Program-made: the position numbers and the translations under genes
Part shown: piece after piece, positions 1 to 14,225 of the stretch
Position numbering within the stretch: the first letter of the stretch is position 1
Layout of the letters: each line of letters opens with the position of its first letter
Notes under the pieces: generated by a model
The model's database searches: none
Told to the model about the DNA's origin: nothing
The model's input: only the letters and a program-made list of their open reading frames with translations
Assembly: GCA_026874595.1 (NCBI GenBank)
Contig: CM049307.1
Location: 52,697,370-52,761,369 of the forward strand
DNA: 64,000 nucleotides
Origin: Sipunculus nudus
Taxonomy: Eukaryota > Annelida > Sipuncula > Golfingiida > Sipunculidae
Reading direction: 5' to 3'

Positions 1-3000
1 TTTTTTCCTAGCAAAATATAGGAATTCGTAGAAAATATGGGAGTTAGTGGAAGCTCAGATATTTCTAGTCCTGAAAGGTAAAATTGATGAGAACAAAACA
101 GAAGAGTGATCTTGGTATTGTGGATCCTTTGGACATTAGTGATATAGCAGTATATCATGTCATGTTATAATACATATTGCAATATTTTTCTTGATACAAT
201 ACACAATATAACATATCATTATGTACATGTGTGTGTTATGATGCAGGTTTTGAAAACAATATTTTTTGTTGTTATTCATATGTAACCTCTCATAACAATT
301 ATTTCCAAAACATAAGCAGTTAGCTAATCAGATTCTGATCACCTTGTTTCCAACTTGCTTACATTTAGTGTATGGCACTTAGAGACTATTGTTAAATGTC
401 AGACATCATAATGAATGGGATGATCAAACTTTTTAAATGTCTTGATACAAGGACATCTTATGGTGCCAATAGAATAGTAGACAAAATCATAATTAAAGCA
501 TATTTATCTCTAATATCAAGTATGTTGAAAAGGTATTCCATTGCCAATTGTAATAGAGTGAACTTTTACCATTCTTTAATCGAGCTTAATTAACCTGATT
601 GGTCATCAGCAGTTTATATGTGTAAAATACCAGGGAAAGTTAATTGCTCTTGACAGGCATATGTGTTAATTACATTGGCAGACAGAAATTGCCATTAATT
701 TGCATTGTCAAGACTTTGTATATATACTGGAACCTTATACTGAAGAGAAAGAGACTATAGGAAGAACATTTAGCATAAAGAGTTACAGTTTAAAGCTTGG
801 GAGTCTGTAACCGTGCAGTTTGAAAATTTCAAACTTCATATAATTATTTTAGAGACTTAGAGAACGCTTGCAGTGGAAGGAGATAAGCAAGTGATTGCTT
901 GAGTCTGCTGAGGAATATCAGCTCAGAACCCTGGGTACAGCAACATACATTGTTTCAAACCTTTGAAAGTAATCAGTATTGTTTAGCAGAGTGAACAAGG
1001 TAACAAGACTCTTGAAGAGGACAGTGCTTCATATGTACAAGCAGTGTGAGTGAGTACTAGTGGTGTGCCAATTAATCAATTAAATCCATGATTGGTCATT
1101 TTCTTTCAAAATTGCTTAAAATGATAGCAGTTTTGCATAATCTTTTAAAAACGATTATGTTTGCACATGCAAAGAATTTAATCCTGTCAGAGGTATACGA
1201 ACACAGAGCAATGAACAGCATCAAAAGGGAACCTTGGACAAAATAATCATCGGACAGAAAGTCTACCGTAGCTGATAGACTGATAGTTTCATTATGAATA
1301 CTGATGTACATGTCATACTATTTACTAGAGTCAATAATACAGGTACCAGTACTGGTTTACAGCAGATTTCAAGGTAATATAGAAAGTACATAAAATAATC
1401 GATAAATAATCGATCATCAGTTGTTTTTATTTTTCAATTGTCGATTACGCTTTTAAAACCAATGCATACCTCAAGTAAGTTCTATAAATACAAGGGTTAT
1501 AATGGTAAAATGGTGTATATCTAGATACATTGCAAAAATTAAGGAAAATATAGTACCATGAGCATGAAATGCCTTTGTATCAGTATGTTGATATGATTTG
1601 ATAATAAGAAATGCTACATTTAATAAGTCTTCCAGTGCTATATAAGTTATGTAAGGTGAAATATGATTGGTCAGAAATGAGTTAACAGGATTCTGATTGG
1701 CCAATTGTTATGACTGATTGTTTGGAAATAAATTTAATTAAATGCTATTTAGAAAATTGAGAATTTAATGATTGAGTTATATTTCTATCAGTAAAGAAGA
1801 CAATGTGCCTGGAATCCAAACAATAGTATACTGTTCATTTATAGCATCATTTGTCAAATTGTAAAAGAAGAATTGTGATATTATGCAACACTATCATATC
1901 AAATAAATTGCTACCATACTGTAACACCAGGAGTGATTAAGTTGTGAAGTAGCACCTGGGAAGTAACATAGGGGTGACTGTTAGTTCCTTGATAACTCTA
2001 AAAAGCATGTTGGGGAAGCATTATCAGAACAAAACAGTCACCCAAACAGTTTAGGTCACCAGCTGTGGCATGCTTCACACTATACCATTAAAACCACTGT
2101 AAATATCAAGATTTTTATCAAGAATATGTGATTTTGTACACAAGGCTTACCTTTGTATTATTGTTTGTTTCACCAAGGGTTGGCCCTGTATTTCTTGTGA
2201 TATTTACGTAAAAGTTTGTTAATGTTGAATATTTACCTGCTAGTTTTAAGAAGATAGATGTAGTTGGTTAAAGATTTAGTAACATACGAAGCTGTCACCA
2301 AGTGCTTGAGATCTAATATATAATCCCTTCACCCAACCTCTTTGGGCCCCAGGTGCTCAACAGGCCAAATACTGCCTGGGTGTAGTATGTCTGTGTGTCA
2401 GATGCAAGTAATATGTTGTTTACACAGAACACACACAGCGTCATGGCTCATACAAGCGCACTTGAAAACGACGAAATATCCCTTGAAAATGACGATGTAT
2501 TTAACAGAAGCGACTTGCCCTGTTGCCACACCAGCTTATGAAAATAGCGTTCAGGTTGAACTGTCATGACTAATATTTCAGATGCAAGGTTTACTAGAGG
2601 TTATGAACTAGATAAGATGAAAAAAACACATGCTTGATGGGTACAGCTGATTTTTATGCAACAAGGGAATGCTTCTATTAGAACCCAACACTTGTAAAGA
2701 GTCTGAGTAAACAATGAAATTAATGTCCGACAAAAGGGTGCATTTTATCACCATGTGCTGACTGATGTGACATTGACAAGAATACCTTGCATCAGCCATT
2801 GATGTTGGTAGTACATATATTATAAATAATGTCATCACCATAAAGAAACATAGAATCCTTAAAAAAAACATATGGTTATGCAGGTCACCTCAGATATTTA
2901 CTAAGTGGATTTTGCATTAGATGTCACCCTCATGCACTCTTCATAAAATTCACCCAAAATGCATTCATAATGATTATAGAAATGTGATACATGTTTAAAA

Positions 3001-3611
3001 GCATAAACTTTCATTATAATTCAGACCTTTATATGACTATAGTCACGACTCTTTTCATACTGGCTGGATTTAATGCACACTGAAAGTTATAACATCGGAC
3101 AATCACATGCAGTTCACATGACAGTTTAATCAGGCAGCTATCTGACTGTGACTTCAGCAGTGCTGCTACAGATGTAATCCAGCAGTGTGAACTCTGCAGG
3201 GAGTCTGTATTGTTCTCTTCATCAGCCACAGAAGCATTCCTTGTCTGTAAACTAACCCAGTCAGTGAATGAGGCCCAGGTGTGGGAGGTGTTTAATAGTG
3301 GTAATCTTGATATACCACTATCCTGCTGCTGTGTACTTCTAACAGACCTGAGTGGTATGTTATTACCATTTGTGTAATGGGGTTTGTACATTAAGGTAAG
3401 CTCAGAATGATATTTATTTATAATCTGAATAGCCTTATTGGTAAGGTATTTGTTTGGATGTGTAGCATGAGAAAAATGGGAATTGGATAATGTAAATATA
3501 ATGGAATAACTTTGGAAATGATATATTCTGACTAATGATCTTCCAGATAAACAGCTTCAAATAAAAAAAAAAGAAAAAGAAAAATTATATGGATTTATTC
3601 AAATAATTATT
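1..3611. other. non-coding AT-rich stretch
   Basis: I see no coding exon with splice sites and no recognisable protein in any frame. A TATATA run near 718-724 is followed by a less AT-rich stretch (about 750-1050) containing possible 5' splice sites (AAG|GTAACA near 1000). It could be a non-coding first exon of the downstream DCUN1D3 gene, but nothing in the sequence proves this. Short open frames here look random. Confidence 0.4.
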
Positions 3612-4189
3612 AGGGCCCCGCTTGACAAGCGGGTGCCCTATAGTGATCACTGTGTCAGTCCATCCTTCTGTCCATCCGTCCTTCCGTCAGTGACACTTTA
3701 TTCGTATGCGATAACTCAACAACAACATACTGCAGCTTTCCCAAATTCACAGGGTTGATTGGTACTTATGAGGGCTCCAGACCTATCGAAGTATAGACCT
3801 GTCGAAATTCCAATATGGCCCCCATAGCCCAATCGCTGATTTTCTTTCGCGCGCGATAACTCAACAACAACCTACTGCAGCTTTCCCAATTTCACGGGGA
3901 TCATTGGTGCCTATGAAGGCTCCAGACCTATTGAATTACAGACTGGCTCAAAATCAAATATGGCTAAAAGATTACATTCGGTGATTTTCTATTGCACACA
4001 TTATTTCAGACATATCTTGTTTAATATCATTTGATCCAGTAGGATTTTTTCCATCATGCATATGGACAAAAACCTGTTTCTGTTTGTCATATTTTTCAAA
4101 TTTAAATTAATTTTTCACCCATATGTAAAATAGTCCAGCACTTGCAGAAACGCGGGGCCGTCTGAGGACCATTGTCCGACCACATCTAG
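3611..4189 (+). mobile_element. HINE-like (non-autonomous Helentron-type) element
   Basis: The left end begins TAGGGCCCCGC and folds on itself (CCGCTTgacAAGCGG). The inverted partner GCGGGGCC lies at about 4152-4159, not at the right tip. It is followed by a small hairpin, GGACcattGTCC (4166-4177), and the element ends in CTAG with T next (4186-4189). This offset inverted repeat plus 3' hairpin plus CTAG end is the Helitron2/Helentron plan. Inside are TCCG/TCTG-rich simple sequence and two copies of a ~145-bp unit starting GCGATAACTC at 3708 and 853 of the same kilobase (3853). No protein is encoded, so it is non-autonomous. Exact left boundary is uncertain. Confidence 0.7.
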
Positions 4190-7100
4190 TATTATTAATC
4201 GGATAAATGAAGTTTGTACCTTTCAGACCTACAAGGATGGTAGTGATATGTAGGAAAACAAGCACAGGACCACATGGCCAAAATGTCAGATTGTGAATTC
4301 TTTACTGAGGTTTTATACAAGTATGGATAGGTGATGAACTTGTGTTTGAAGTGTATACAATCTAGATAACGTTTACATTATGTAACATCATTGTTAACTA
4401 CCGTAACTTGATAATTTTTCTGTTAACTATGCAGAAGTGACCAATTTTGGCAATAACTCTACCACATTTGTATCATCAAATATGTCTCAAGATTCTAAAC
4501 TTTATGGGGAACTTTGCAAGGGAAGAGAGGTTCTGACAACAAAGATCACCATGTTATAGGCAAAAGATAATAAGATTGTGTAAAGATAATAAGATTTCAC
4601 AAATATAATGGTATTCCGCAAAGATAATCAGATTTACATGGCAGGCCTTGAGTTCTTATTCAAAAGTACTCTATATTAACTGTCACCTTAAGCCATTGTC
4701 ATCAGCTGTACGGCTGTCACTCGGAACACCTCGGCTGAATCCATGGCTCCTAGCCTGGGATGTACTTAGTGAGCCAGCGAGGCAAGGTCATGGCCAGATC
4801 GATGGCACACATGTTTTGCACTATATAACAGCAAAACAATAAATCTTGTGTGCAGATAATACCAATCCTCATAGGTTCTACCTTGAAAGTGCTGAAGCAA
4901 AGCAAATTCACCGTCAAAACTTAGAAAATAAAAATCCCAGATTTACCATGTGGTTCTGAATGACTGAGGACAAAGTTTACGCAAAAAGGTCTATCCTACT
5001 GGGTGATTGATATATGAGGCAACTTTGACAAATGAATTTTCAAGATAAATCTGCAGTCAGAACATTGCTAAATTTGATGTTCAGCAACATATCAAGCCCA
5101 TAATATAAACCCTATTATAGCTTATCAATGTATTCTTTTTAAAAACTCTGGACATTGAGCTCTTTTTTTGGCGAGCAAGTGGATATGGCAATTTGGTGGA
5201 TTTTTGCTGAATGACATCATATATTTGGAGTATCATTGAGCCTCGCATACATGCAAGGCCTGATTAGCAATGATAATTCGAGGTGTGCCAAGTGGTACAA
5301 CTGTTTCTGCATCACATGATGCTAAGAATGCACCCACTTATGTTCACATGATTTTGATAGCTCTTCCAGTAAATCCTGATTGTGTCCAATCTTGGGCAAA
5401 AGTGATGAAAAGTGACCATTCATCTTGCACCTTCATTCTTTCATCCACCATCATCTAATACCAAACGCAGGGTTACCTCCAACTTAAGGATACTGCTGGC
5501 TTAAGGGTTTACCAGTTATAATGGGGTACCAAAACCAGAAAAGTTAAGAAACTTCAGTCCAGCTTTAACAGGTCAGCCTTGAGAGTCTGTAATAAAGAGA
5601 TGTTCATAATAGAGAGAGCATTGACCCATGAGTCTAGTTTTTACAGGTCTACCTGGAGTATCACTTAGAACACCTCATCTCGCACCACACTTGATATTAA
5701 GGCTCAGGTCACAGTAACTTGAATCCCTATTTGCAGTTGTGTTTTTATAGAGAAATGGATGAAACTGTGCACAACATGAGTGTATATCCATGCTTTGCAT
5801 GGTGTGATAGCTTGTATCACTAAAGAGGTGTAATATGCTCTGTCGCTTTCTTCCCATTTCCTCCTAAAATAAGGATTCAAGCCACTGTGCTCAGATGTAT
5901 GTATCTAAGGCCTCAGGATATGCCTATTGAATGGGTATTTTCTGTGCCAGAAGTCTTGCAAACAACAACCAAGATTTATAACTTAATAAATTTCATACAT
6001 TTCATACCAAAGCATTAATAAATTTCATACCAAAGCATTGATTAAACAAGAACAGTTAAGCATTTACCAAAATTGTGAATATACTTTTATAGGCGCTATA
6101 ATAAGCTATTTGGTCATGCCGCAAGGCGTCTTTGTGTATATCATGGCAACAGGACATAAAGTGAAACAGCACGAGAGTTAAGAAAGGGCACCTTTTGGAG
6201 TCAACCTTATCCTCCATCAGCAAAAATTAGGTGAAACTACCGCAATGCAAAAACTACATAAACTATATGAGTCTCTTGCAATATATTCCTTAAACATAAT
6301 TATATCAATCACATGCAGAGCATGTCTCTTTAATTGTTGCTTTGTTTTTAATTGCCCAGGGATGGGGCCTTGACCCTGTCTGCTGAACTTCTTTCTGAGG
6401 CAAAATGGCTGTGCCCTTGATACATCCAAGGTGTCCTTTAAGGAAAAGAGCCTGAAGAGAGGCCCTTAACTCCTAGCAAAAGTTGAAAGAGCCTCCCACG
6501 AGTGTGTTGCACTTGCGACACAAATATAACCTAATGAACATGTGAACATCATATCTACCTGTCCTTATGGTATGAAAGTTGTAAACCAAATGAGTTTTGC
6601 ATTGTCTAAAATGCCTGTTTACTACATGGCTTGATGTTATTTTCCCAAGCACAATACTTATCTGGTTAAAAATGACAAAATAGCTGTTAAAAATGGCAAA
6701 GTTTCTGGTAAATGCTGATAATCCCGTCATACACCTAGTTCCAGTTTTTGCATACAGGTTGCAAAGTCACAGCAAATATGTCAGATAAATGGTTTTCTAG
6801 CAGAGTTAAATAGAATAAGACACCTTTGATAGGTATGTATAATTCTCACTACAAGTCAAGAGTGATCTTTGAATTAGAAATGGTAGCTCTAGGCAGTGAA
6901 GGAATTATAGGGAATATAGGAGGACTTGTTATTACGGGTGCTGGGGAAAGGAATGTTTGGGTAGGTATGTTGGTTGTACATACACAGGGTGTAAAATGGA
7001 AAATGTTTAAATTGCAGACAGTGAAAAATGTGTCATCAATCTTTTACATGTCATATTTTTTGCCATAAACCTTGAGTATTGCTGTACTTAGCGACCCAAA

Positions 7101-7501
7101 TATATCATGTTACAGTTCAGCAGTGTCTGTCTGAAACTTGGAGGTGACAATTTCTTTGATGTTTAAAAGAGTCTGTGTATTTCTATAAATATCTGTGACA
7201 GGAAGATAAATCTGAGCCAGATATGTCAGTCACCTGGAAATATTTTCTGAGTCTACAATTAAGGGATGTATGTATCAGATGATGATGATTGATAGGCTCC
7301 TTTAGTATTTTAAACCTTTTTACAGAGAGGTGAGTGTAAGTAGTTTTACTGTATTTACATTTACATACCTTTGACAGAAAGGTATCAGTAAACAGGGTTA
7401 CATTTAACACCTTAAATATTATCAAGGTCTGCAGTGGCTGTCTGCAATTGGTAGATGTCTGTTAATAGAAAGTACGAGATGTTCTACTCTATTTGCACAT
7501 G
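4190..7501. other. non-coding stretch
   Basis: No exon, RNA gene or clear mobile element boundary is visible. Open frames of 60-85 codons occur at chance frequency, with no start context, no splice sites in phase and no recognisable motif. Confidence 0.4.
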
Positions 7502-7907
7502 TACAGTGAAACTCCTCCAAGCCGGACACTCCGGGGACTTAAGGATTTTGTCCATATTAGAGAGTTGCAGTATTTAAAAGAGTTTGGCATATTGCGTTAA
7601 TTCTTCATTGAATGTTACTGATGTCGTCTGTTTTGATTCATTGTATGCTTAATTTAAAATTTATAAATTATAATTTAAGTATTTTATAAATAGCTTAAAT
7701 TTTTTAATATTAAAACATAATTTTATCAGTTTAAATTTTTTATAAAATTGTCCTTTGACCAGTAAAGTGAATTGGCTGCTTAACTGAGTTTAGGTCAAAC
7801 ATAATATTTAGGCAAATTTGAACATGAAGGGACTGACTGAGATTCAGTGTCCGAATAAGTGAGTTGTCCACTTTATAGAGTTGTCCGCATGAAGAAGTTT
7901 CACTGTA
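7502..7907. mobile_element. MITE with TACAGTGAAACT ends
   Basis: The left end TACAGTGAAACTCC (7502) is mirrored by AAGTTTCACTGTA at 7895-7907, so the segment is bounded by inverted repeats with TA at each tip, as in mariner/pogo-type elements. The inner repeats also match loosely: GCCGGACACTCC near the left and GAGTTGTCC near the right. There is no transposase. A shorter relative lies at 21302-21465. Confidence 0.65.
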
Positions 7908-9029
7908 TATCTCATCTCCCCGATGACTCTCAGAGACACAGACAATGCATATTCCATGCAGCACAATTTGGTCACACACAGCGCCATAGGCTGAGTGAAT
8001 ATTGATCTTAGGGTTGTTGTATAATTAGTCCATTTCACATGCAGCCCAAGGTGTTGAATTATAATCTGACTTGGTGGGGAGTGCCGTTGGTCAGTGAACA
8101 TTAATACAGACTGCTGCAGCAAGTAAGTCAGCCCTTGCAGCATCTGTTACAGCAAGTGATGCTTGCTGCTTACAACATAACAAGACTTGACTCATGTGCC
8201 ATTGACAAAGTATGTAAATTTTATATAATGATCACTATATTATTGCACTTGTTCTCTTGGTGACTGGAACCACTCAGAATTTCCAATAACTCGCACATCC
8301 ATACATACATACTCCTGTGGGATTTTTGTGTCAAATTTTTGTGTCATCCTTGATCTAGTGCTGACGTTATTGTTTGCCTCCTCTGTTGCAAATTGTGGCT
8401 GTAGGCATACTTTTAATGCTGAGCTACCTATATATAGCTGTCTATAGGTTGTTGATTACGTTCTCCGTAGGGTGTGGTCCTGATGTGGACAACAGCCTGT
8501 GTACTGAGAAGTAATCTCAGATATCTTGAAAGTACGATGTATGGATATTGTTTTATTGACACTGTAACCTTGGTATCTTGGAGAATTATTTCATGATGGT
8601 CAAGAGTACTGTAAATGATAAAGATTATTAAATTATCTTAATTAAGTTTTGCATGGATTATTGATATATGTATCAGATTTCAAAAGTGTAGAGGTACATA
8701 TTTTTATTAGCATATTATCTGGCTAAAAATGGGAAAAAAATTCCTTACCCATATCATAGATTTTCCTTTCTTTAATGATTCATAGTTATCTTATTAGATT
8801 CTGCCTAACAAAATGATTGATATAAACCAGATAAAACAACATACCAAAGGTGCAAGTAATGTGGGAGCTTACATATAAAAATGACGATTATGGGTCAAAT
8901 TGGTTATCTGCACAGGTGTGGTAAGTTTATTTTGTAAAAAGTATACTTTAAATATGATTACTATTTCATATGCAATGGTCAGTTTAGTAGGGAACATCAC
9001 ACAATCACTATTTCAGTCTCCCTTAGGCA

Positions 9030-9205
9030 GATTTTAAGTTAATTGGATGATACTTGACAGATTTGAATGTCAGCTGGATGATACAGGACAGATTCTAAAT
9101 TCACGTGGATTATATTGGACTGATTTTAAAGTCACCCTGATGATGTTGGACAGATTTGAAGTCACCTAGGTGAAATCCACATTGCAATTTCAACTGGAAT
9201 TTTAA
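9030..9205. repeat. degenerate ~36-bp tandem repeat
   Basis: About five diverged copies of a unit resembling GACAGATTTgAAgTCACcTGGATGATaTTG run head to tail, with spacing of roughly 35-40 bp. No coding content is evident. Confidence 0.6.
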
Positions 9206-10099
9206 TATCCAACTGGATATCATTGTTGACAGACATATATTTATACATATATAATATTAATTTCCTCTGTTAGCCTCGAAGCTCGTCAGCATTTATTCAT
9301 TTTCAGACAGAAGGGTGTGGTTGTGGATCATGATTGGTATGTATGCTCCACAAGTTCCCAGTGTTAATTATGTAATGGAATACATTAGACTGTTGATCAA
9401 CATCTATTATATATCTCAACTGAGTCCAAGGTACCAGTAATTACTCATTCAGTTACTTACACAGTTTTCCTTTCAGCAGGAAGGGGGCGCTTGGTGTCAG
9501 CTCAATTTGTTGAAAAGTGTCCTCTTGTGGGACATCCATAAATTGATCAGATTTTTATGTTTTAATAAGTCATGTTAATTAATTACAGTTGCTGCTTTCT
9601 GCATGACAGTAAATTTTCTGTGTGTCCAATTTAATCTTAATAATAAGGGATGCAGTTGAACATTTATAGCTTCAGTACATTAAATTCTGGAAAGTACTGA
9701 TGGCGGCCCTTCATATCGAATGCCGTTGCTCATCAGACCTGCTTTACACAGGCACATGTTGTAATTCTAAGGCTACAAATTTTACAATTTTGCAGATGAA
9801 ATACTGTTTGTGTGATGAATCTGAAGGGAATGACATTAATATTGCATCTTTATGGGTGAGGTCTTTTTGGTAAAACCATAGTCTTGTTGCAAATGGTGTA
9901 ACCATGCGAACAGTTCAAATGCAAATGCATTAGTAATTGCATTTCCAGTTGAATCATTTTTATCACATTTGCTTTTAATAATACAGGCGAAACCTTTCCT
10001 TACAAACAACTTTCTGTCTGGGACACCTCTAAGTTACAGACCTTTCAAATGGTCAGGACTTATATTCCTCATGCAGCGGTCATACACTGAATTTGTCCC

Positions 10100-10440
10100 A
10101 TTGCAGACATCATTTCGTGTAACCGCTATTTCCTATGGCAAGGTTCTCTGGGCAGGAACACCAGAGTGCGCACAGTGCAAAGAATTGTAAACAGACCACT
10201 GATATTACAATGTGCATCAAGCTGAATCTAAAACATGAGACACCCTCTCTCCTTGGTCTGATAACACCCGTTCTGGCAAAGGGCCAAGAATCAGACCAAT
10301 GAGAGCTTGTGTCCCGGTGTAATCAAACCAACGAGAGTGGGTGACACATGTTTAAAATATGGGCTTAATGCATAATGCACCCTGGTGTTCCTGCCCAGAG
10401 AACCCGGCATAGAAAGCCACGGTTACACAAAACCATGTGT
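10100..10440. mobile_element. foldback/MITE-like element with nested inverted repeats
   Basis: A perfect 23-bp inverted repeat pairs 10142-10164 (starting GGTTCTCTGGGC) with 10382-10404. The pairing extends imperfectly outwards through GGTTACAC-type sequence near 10119 and 10421. The interior holds a second inverted pair, GACACCCTCTCTCCTTGGTC near 10240 against GACCAATGAGAGCTTGTGTC near 10296, plus a third related copy near 10325. The whole segment could fold into a long compound hairpin. The 73-codon open frame crossing its left arm is not a gene. Confidence 0.65.
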
Positions 10441-12485
10441 GGGATGACTGCAGTGTATAATTACCTGCTGCATGAGTAGAGTAGTCAGAACTATGAATAG
10501 TATAGATCTGGAGGTTTATGACCTCTCAAATACAAACACCTCAGGGCAGGTAAAAACTCTTGTAAAACTGTATCTGCATTTGGTATATTTAAACATTTGC
10601 TTTAAATTTATATGTACTGAGCTGTATTTACACCCAACCCTGATATATTAAAGCATTATTGATATAGTTAATATGATGAAGTAAAATTTGAGATAGTCTA
10701 TGCCTTACCTTATAATTAATTGTTATTATTGGAAAATAGACACATATATCATGTAATACTGATAATGACACAAAAAACATTGAAGTTGCATTAAAGTGTG
10801 GTCAGATTTGAGTAAAAGTCACTGGTAAAATAACAAGTAATCAACAGTTTTCAGACCAGTATATTGAAATATGCAACTAAAAAAAAGCATAAAAAAAACT
10901 TTCCAGAGCTTGATAGATTTTCACCAAATTCACCATAACTACTTACCAATAGATTATCTCGCCCAAGTCCAATAATTGGCAAAATCCACCCATATTTAAT
11001 ATGGTGTTGCCCTGATAACTTATCAGGAATATGATGGATTTTTATGAAACTCATTGACTAAAAAATATTAATCAATATAATATCTCACCTAAGTTTGATT
11101 TCTGGCAAAATCCATGCATCTTTAATGAGGTCAGAGGTCACAAGAATCCAGTGGCACCATGATGACTTACCAAAAATCTTATGGACTTTAATGAAACTCA
11201 TTATGAATATTAATCAATACAGTTTCTCATCTGAATTACATTCTCAGCAAAATTCACTCAAATTTAGTGAGGTCAGAGATGACAAGATATGCAACAGGTG
11301 CATGATGCACCATTTGCGTGCTCTTTGTTTTATTTTTTTTCTGAGCTCAGCCTCTAATTATAGCATGAAACACACTAGCTGACATAGTCTAAACCTAACA
11401 ATACGGTAACAAATGCAGAATGCACACAGACAGTAAAACCAGTGATCTTTCCAAGTTTTTTGTAAGCTTAGCCCAGAATTACTGCATGGTACACACCAAC
11501 CATTCACACTTATTTTTTCAGCCATGAACCGGCAAGAAAACAGCAGCTAAATATATATGTACAAGTCCTCATGATACACACAGTCTACTCCAGCTAGGTA
11601 AATCTAAATTGCATGCCACCAGGCTTGTAAAACACACAGGTTCACACTGTTAGTGGCTTTGTGATGTAAGACTGTGTGTGGTGCTGTAAAGCTAACCAGC
11701 AGCAGCTGCATCACAGCCTGTTTACAGGCTTGTTATATGTTTATTTATCGTGTTATTATCATTCCTGAAGTTTTTATAGGCTGGATATTTCAGGGACGAG
11801 ATAACTTTGCTGGGTTATTATCCAAAATAATTAATTCTGGGGGAGAGTGATTTACCTTGTACGTTTAATGTTGTACCGGTGTGATTTATCCAGTATAAAT
11901 TTATGTTAGATGAATGTTATGTAATAAGTGTAAGTTTAATGTTTATTAACCCCATATATATTTATTATAATTGTGAAATCTGTATCAAATTGCCCATTTA
12001 TTTATAAATCTTTTTTAACAATTCTGACAAGAAAGATCACTACAAAATACATTAGCTATATTTGTCCAAAATTGTAAAATGCTGAATATGTTGTGTTTCC
12101 TCCCAAGATATTATTCCTATAGTGCATTTTATAAATGGCCTTTTCTGCATCCATGGGTTGCTATTCTTGATGGAGTTTTATTTTTGGAACTGAATTTGAA
12201 AAATGAAAAGGGGGGAAGTGTCCCCAAATTGCAGTGAACCACTGATGTGATTGCAGGACAGTTTGTTATGCCAGTGTCTTAGGATCTTTTTAACATTTCT
12301 GATATGTATTTGTTTTTCTGATTGTGAAATGAACGTTGTTTTTTTTCAACTAGTCTATTTAGTCTTCCTGATCCAGGTTCAGTGATTTTTATTTGGAGAT
12401 TATGATATATTATTTGGGAAATTAAATATTCTACACATCCTTTTTCACTCATTATTTACATTTCTCTCATAGAATTCTGGTTTAT
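10441..12485. other. non-coding stretch with an eroded tandem repeat
   Basis: At about 10950-11290 there are two to three diverged copies of a ~125-140 bp unit containing ATCTC.CC.AAGT...GGCAAAATCCA...TTTAAT.AGGTCA. Units of this size and composition resemble the inner repeats of the HINE-like elements in this window, but no ends are visible. The remainder shows nothing recognisable. Confidence 0.4.
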
Positions 12486-12920
12486 TGTCCCCCTCTTCTG
12501 CAGAATGGGGGACATTGATTTGGGTTTGTCTGTCTGTTCATATGTCTGTCTGTCTGTCTGTCTGTCCGTCAGGTTTTCATTTCTGTGTGATAACTTTCCT
12601 AAATATTGTCTGATATCATTCAAATTTGGGTCAGTGATTGCTCTCATACATAGCTTGGTTGGAATCGGTTTTAGAGTGTCTGTCTGAAATGTCTATCACC
12701 AGCTCCAAAGCAAACAAAAATTTTCCCTTTTGTACCAATTCACAACAAAATTTATGACATGGAGACATCTTCAGGGAACAGTGAAAACTAAAACACAGGC
12801 ACTATGACATGTGGAGACATCTTCAGAGGAAAATAAAAACTAAAACATATTCAGAAGGCAAGCATTAAGGGGGACAACAAGAGGTGGAAGTGGGGGACAT
12901 AAATTCCACAAATTTGCTTG
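12486..12920 (+). mobile_element. HINE-like element with TGTC microsatellite
   Basis: The left end TTGTCCCCC forms a hairpin with GGGGGAC at 12507-12513. The inverted partner GGGGGACAA recurs subterminally at 12869-12877. It is followed by a hairpin arm pair GTGGAA/TTCCAC and an end at CTTG followed by TTTT. A (TGTC)n tract sits near the left end (about 12541-12570). This is the same plan as the elements at 3611, 17047 and 51335. No protein is encoded. Confidence 0.65.
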
Positions 12921-14036
12921 TTTTGACTATACTCTATTCCAGTACCCCTGTCTACCTAATTTTTTGCAATATTTCTTTCAGATTTATTAAGTTATCAAAG
13001 AAAGTGATGTGGTGATTTATGATGATTTTAATAAGTATAAAATAAAATTTTTACTTTGCAATGTCAGGAATGTGGTGACTTGTCAAAAAGAGCTGCAAAA
13101 ACTAGTGGGTCATTTCAAGTGCTTATATCTGTTTATTACTTGCATGTGTGACATAACAAAAACATGTACAAATTCCATTGTGATGTCATTTCTGTGTATT
13201 GTCAAATGTATGTTTAAGATCATCAGCTTGGACCCACATAAATACAGGATATGTCACAATGCTGGGTATCAGTTTAGTCAAATTTTGTCCGATTTGAATA
13301 TATGGATTCCATACAAGCGAGGTGGTTAGTTTTTTGCTAGATAATCACTGCATTTGTCTGATTGGCCAGTGATGCTAAAAGATGTAAGTTTTAGTGCATT
13401 TTACAAAAATATCACCTTAAATTATGTGGGTAGGGGTAGTGGAATTGTGTAAACTGACATCATTCTGTGGATCTGTTTGTTGAGTCCATTTTATTCAAAG
13501 TACTATGCCTTATATAACACTCATCAACGCACCAGTTATGGTTGGCACTTGCTGCCATTTGACCTTTTTTTCAGAAAAGATTGACAAAAACTGAAGTACT
13601 TATGTGGTATACTCCAGCTTTGCTAATTGATAAGACCAGATGTTAGTCATAGTGTTTTAGGGGAAATTTAATTGAAAACTGCAGTAACCAGGATTAGAAT
13701 TGTTCTTCATTCCTGAAGATGACTCAGTATTGCTTCCTCATTGGCATCTAAAAAGGTCACTCATGCCTATTATGAATGCATCTTTAGATTTACGTATCTC
13801 TTCAAAGATTTCCTTAAAAAAAGATATCCCTAAGTATATTGTACATTTGGCAGCCATTGGTTCAATGTCTGCTGGCGGCATATCCTAAAGCAAAAGTTTG
13901 CAGTAGTGTATGACACATTTGTTTCATTAGTTTATCTATATTTTACTTTTGTGGAAGAATTCAGTTGATGCAGTATTCACTGTAGGAAATACTAATGCTT
14001 TAGCTGCAGTGTAGTGTTTGGCAAGTCTTTTCAACA

Positions 14037-14225
14037 TTAGTGGCTGTCCAGGATTTTGAAAGGGGAGGGTCCAATATAAAGAAATCAATAAGAAAACCTG
14101 GAAAAATGCTCCCCAGATCCAAAAAAGGGAGGGGTCCAGGCTGAAAAAAATTGGTTTAAAACCCCCCAAAAATGGTTGTTGCAGCTCAAAAGGAAGGGGT
14201 CCTGACCCTCTGGATCTGCCACTGA
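14037..14225. mobile_element. short TIR element (MITE)
   Basis: The left end TTAGTGGCTGTCCAG is roughly mirrored by the right end, whose complement reads TCAGTGGCAGATCCAG. G-rich inner arms (GGGGAGGGTCC against GGACCCCTTCC in the complement) extend the match. It is 189 bp long with no coding capacity. The ends are imperfect, so it is an old copy. Confidence 0.55.
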
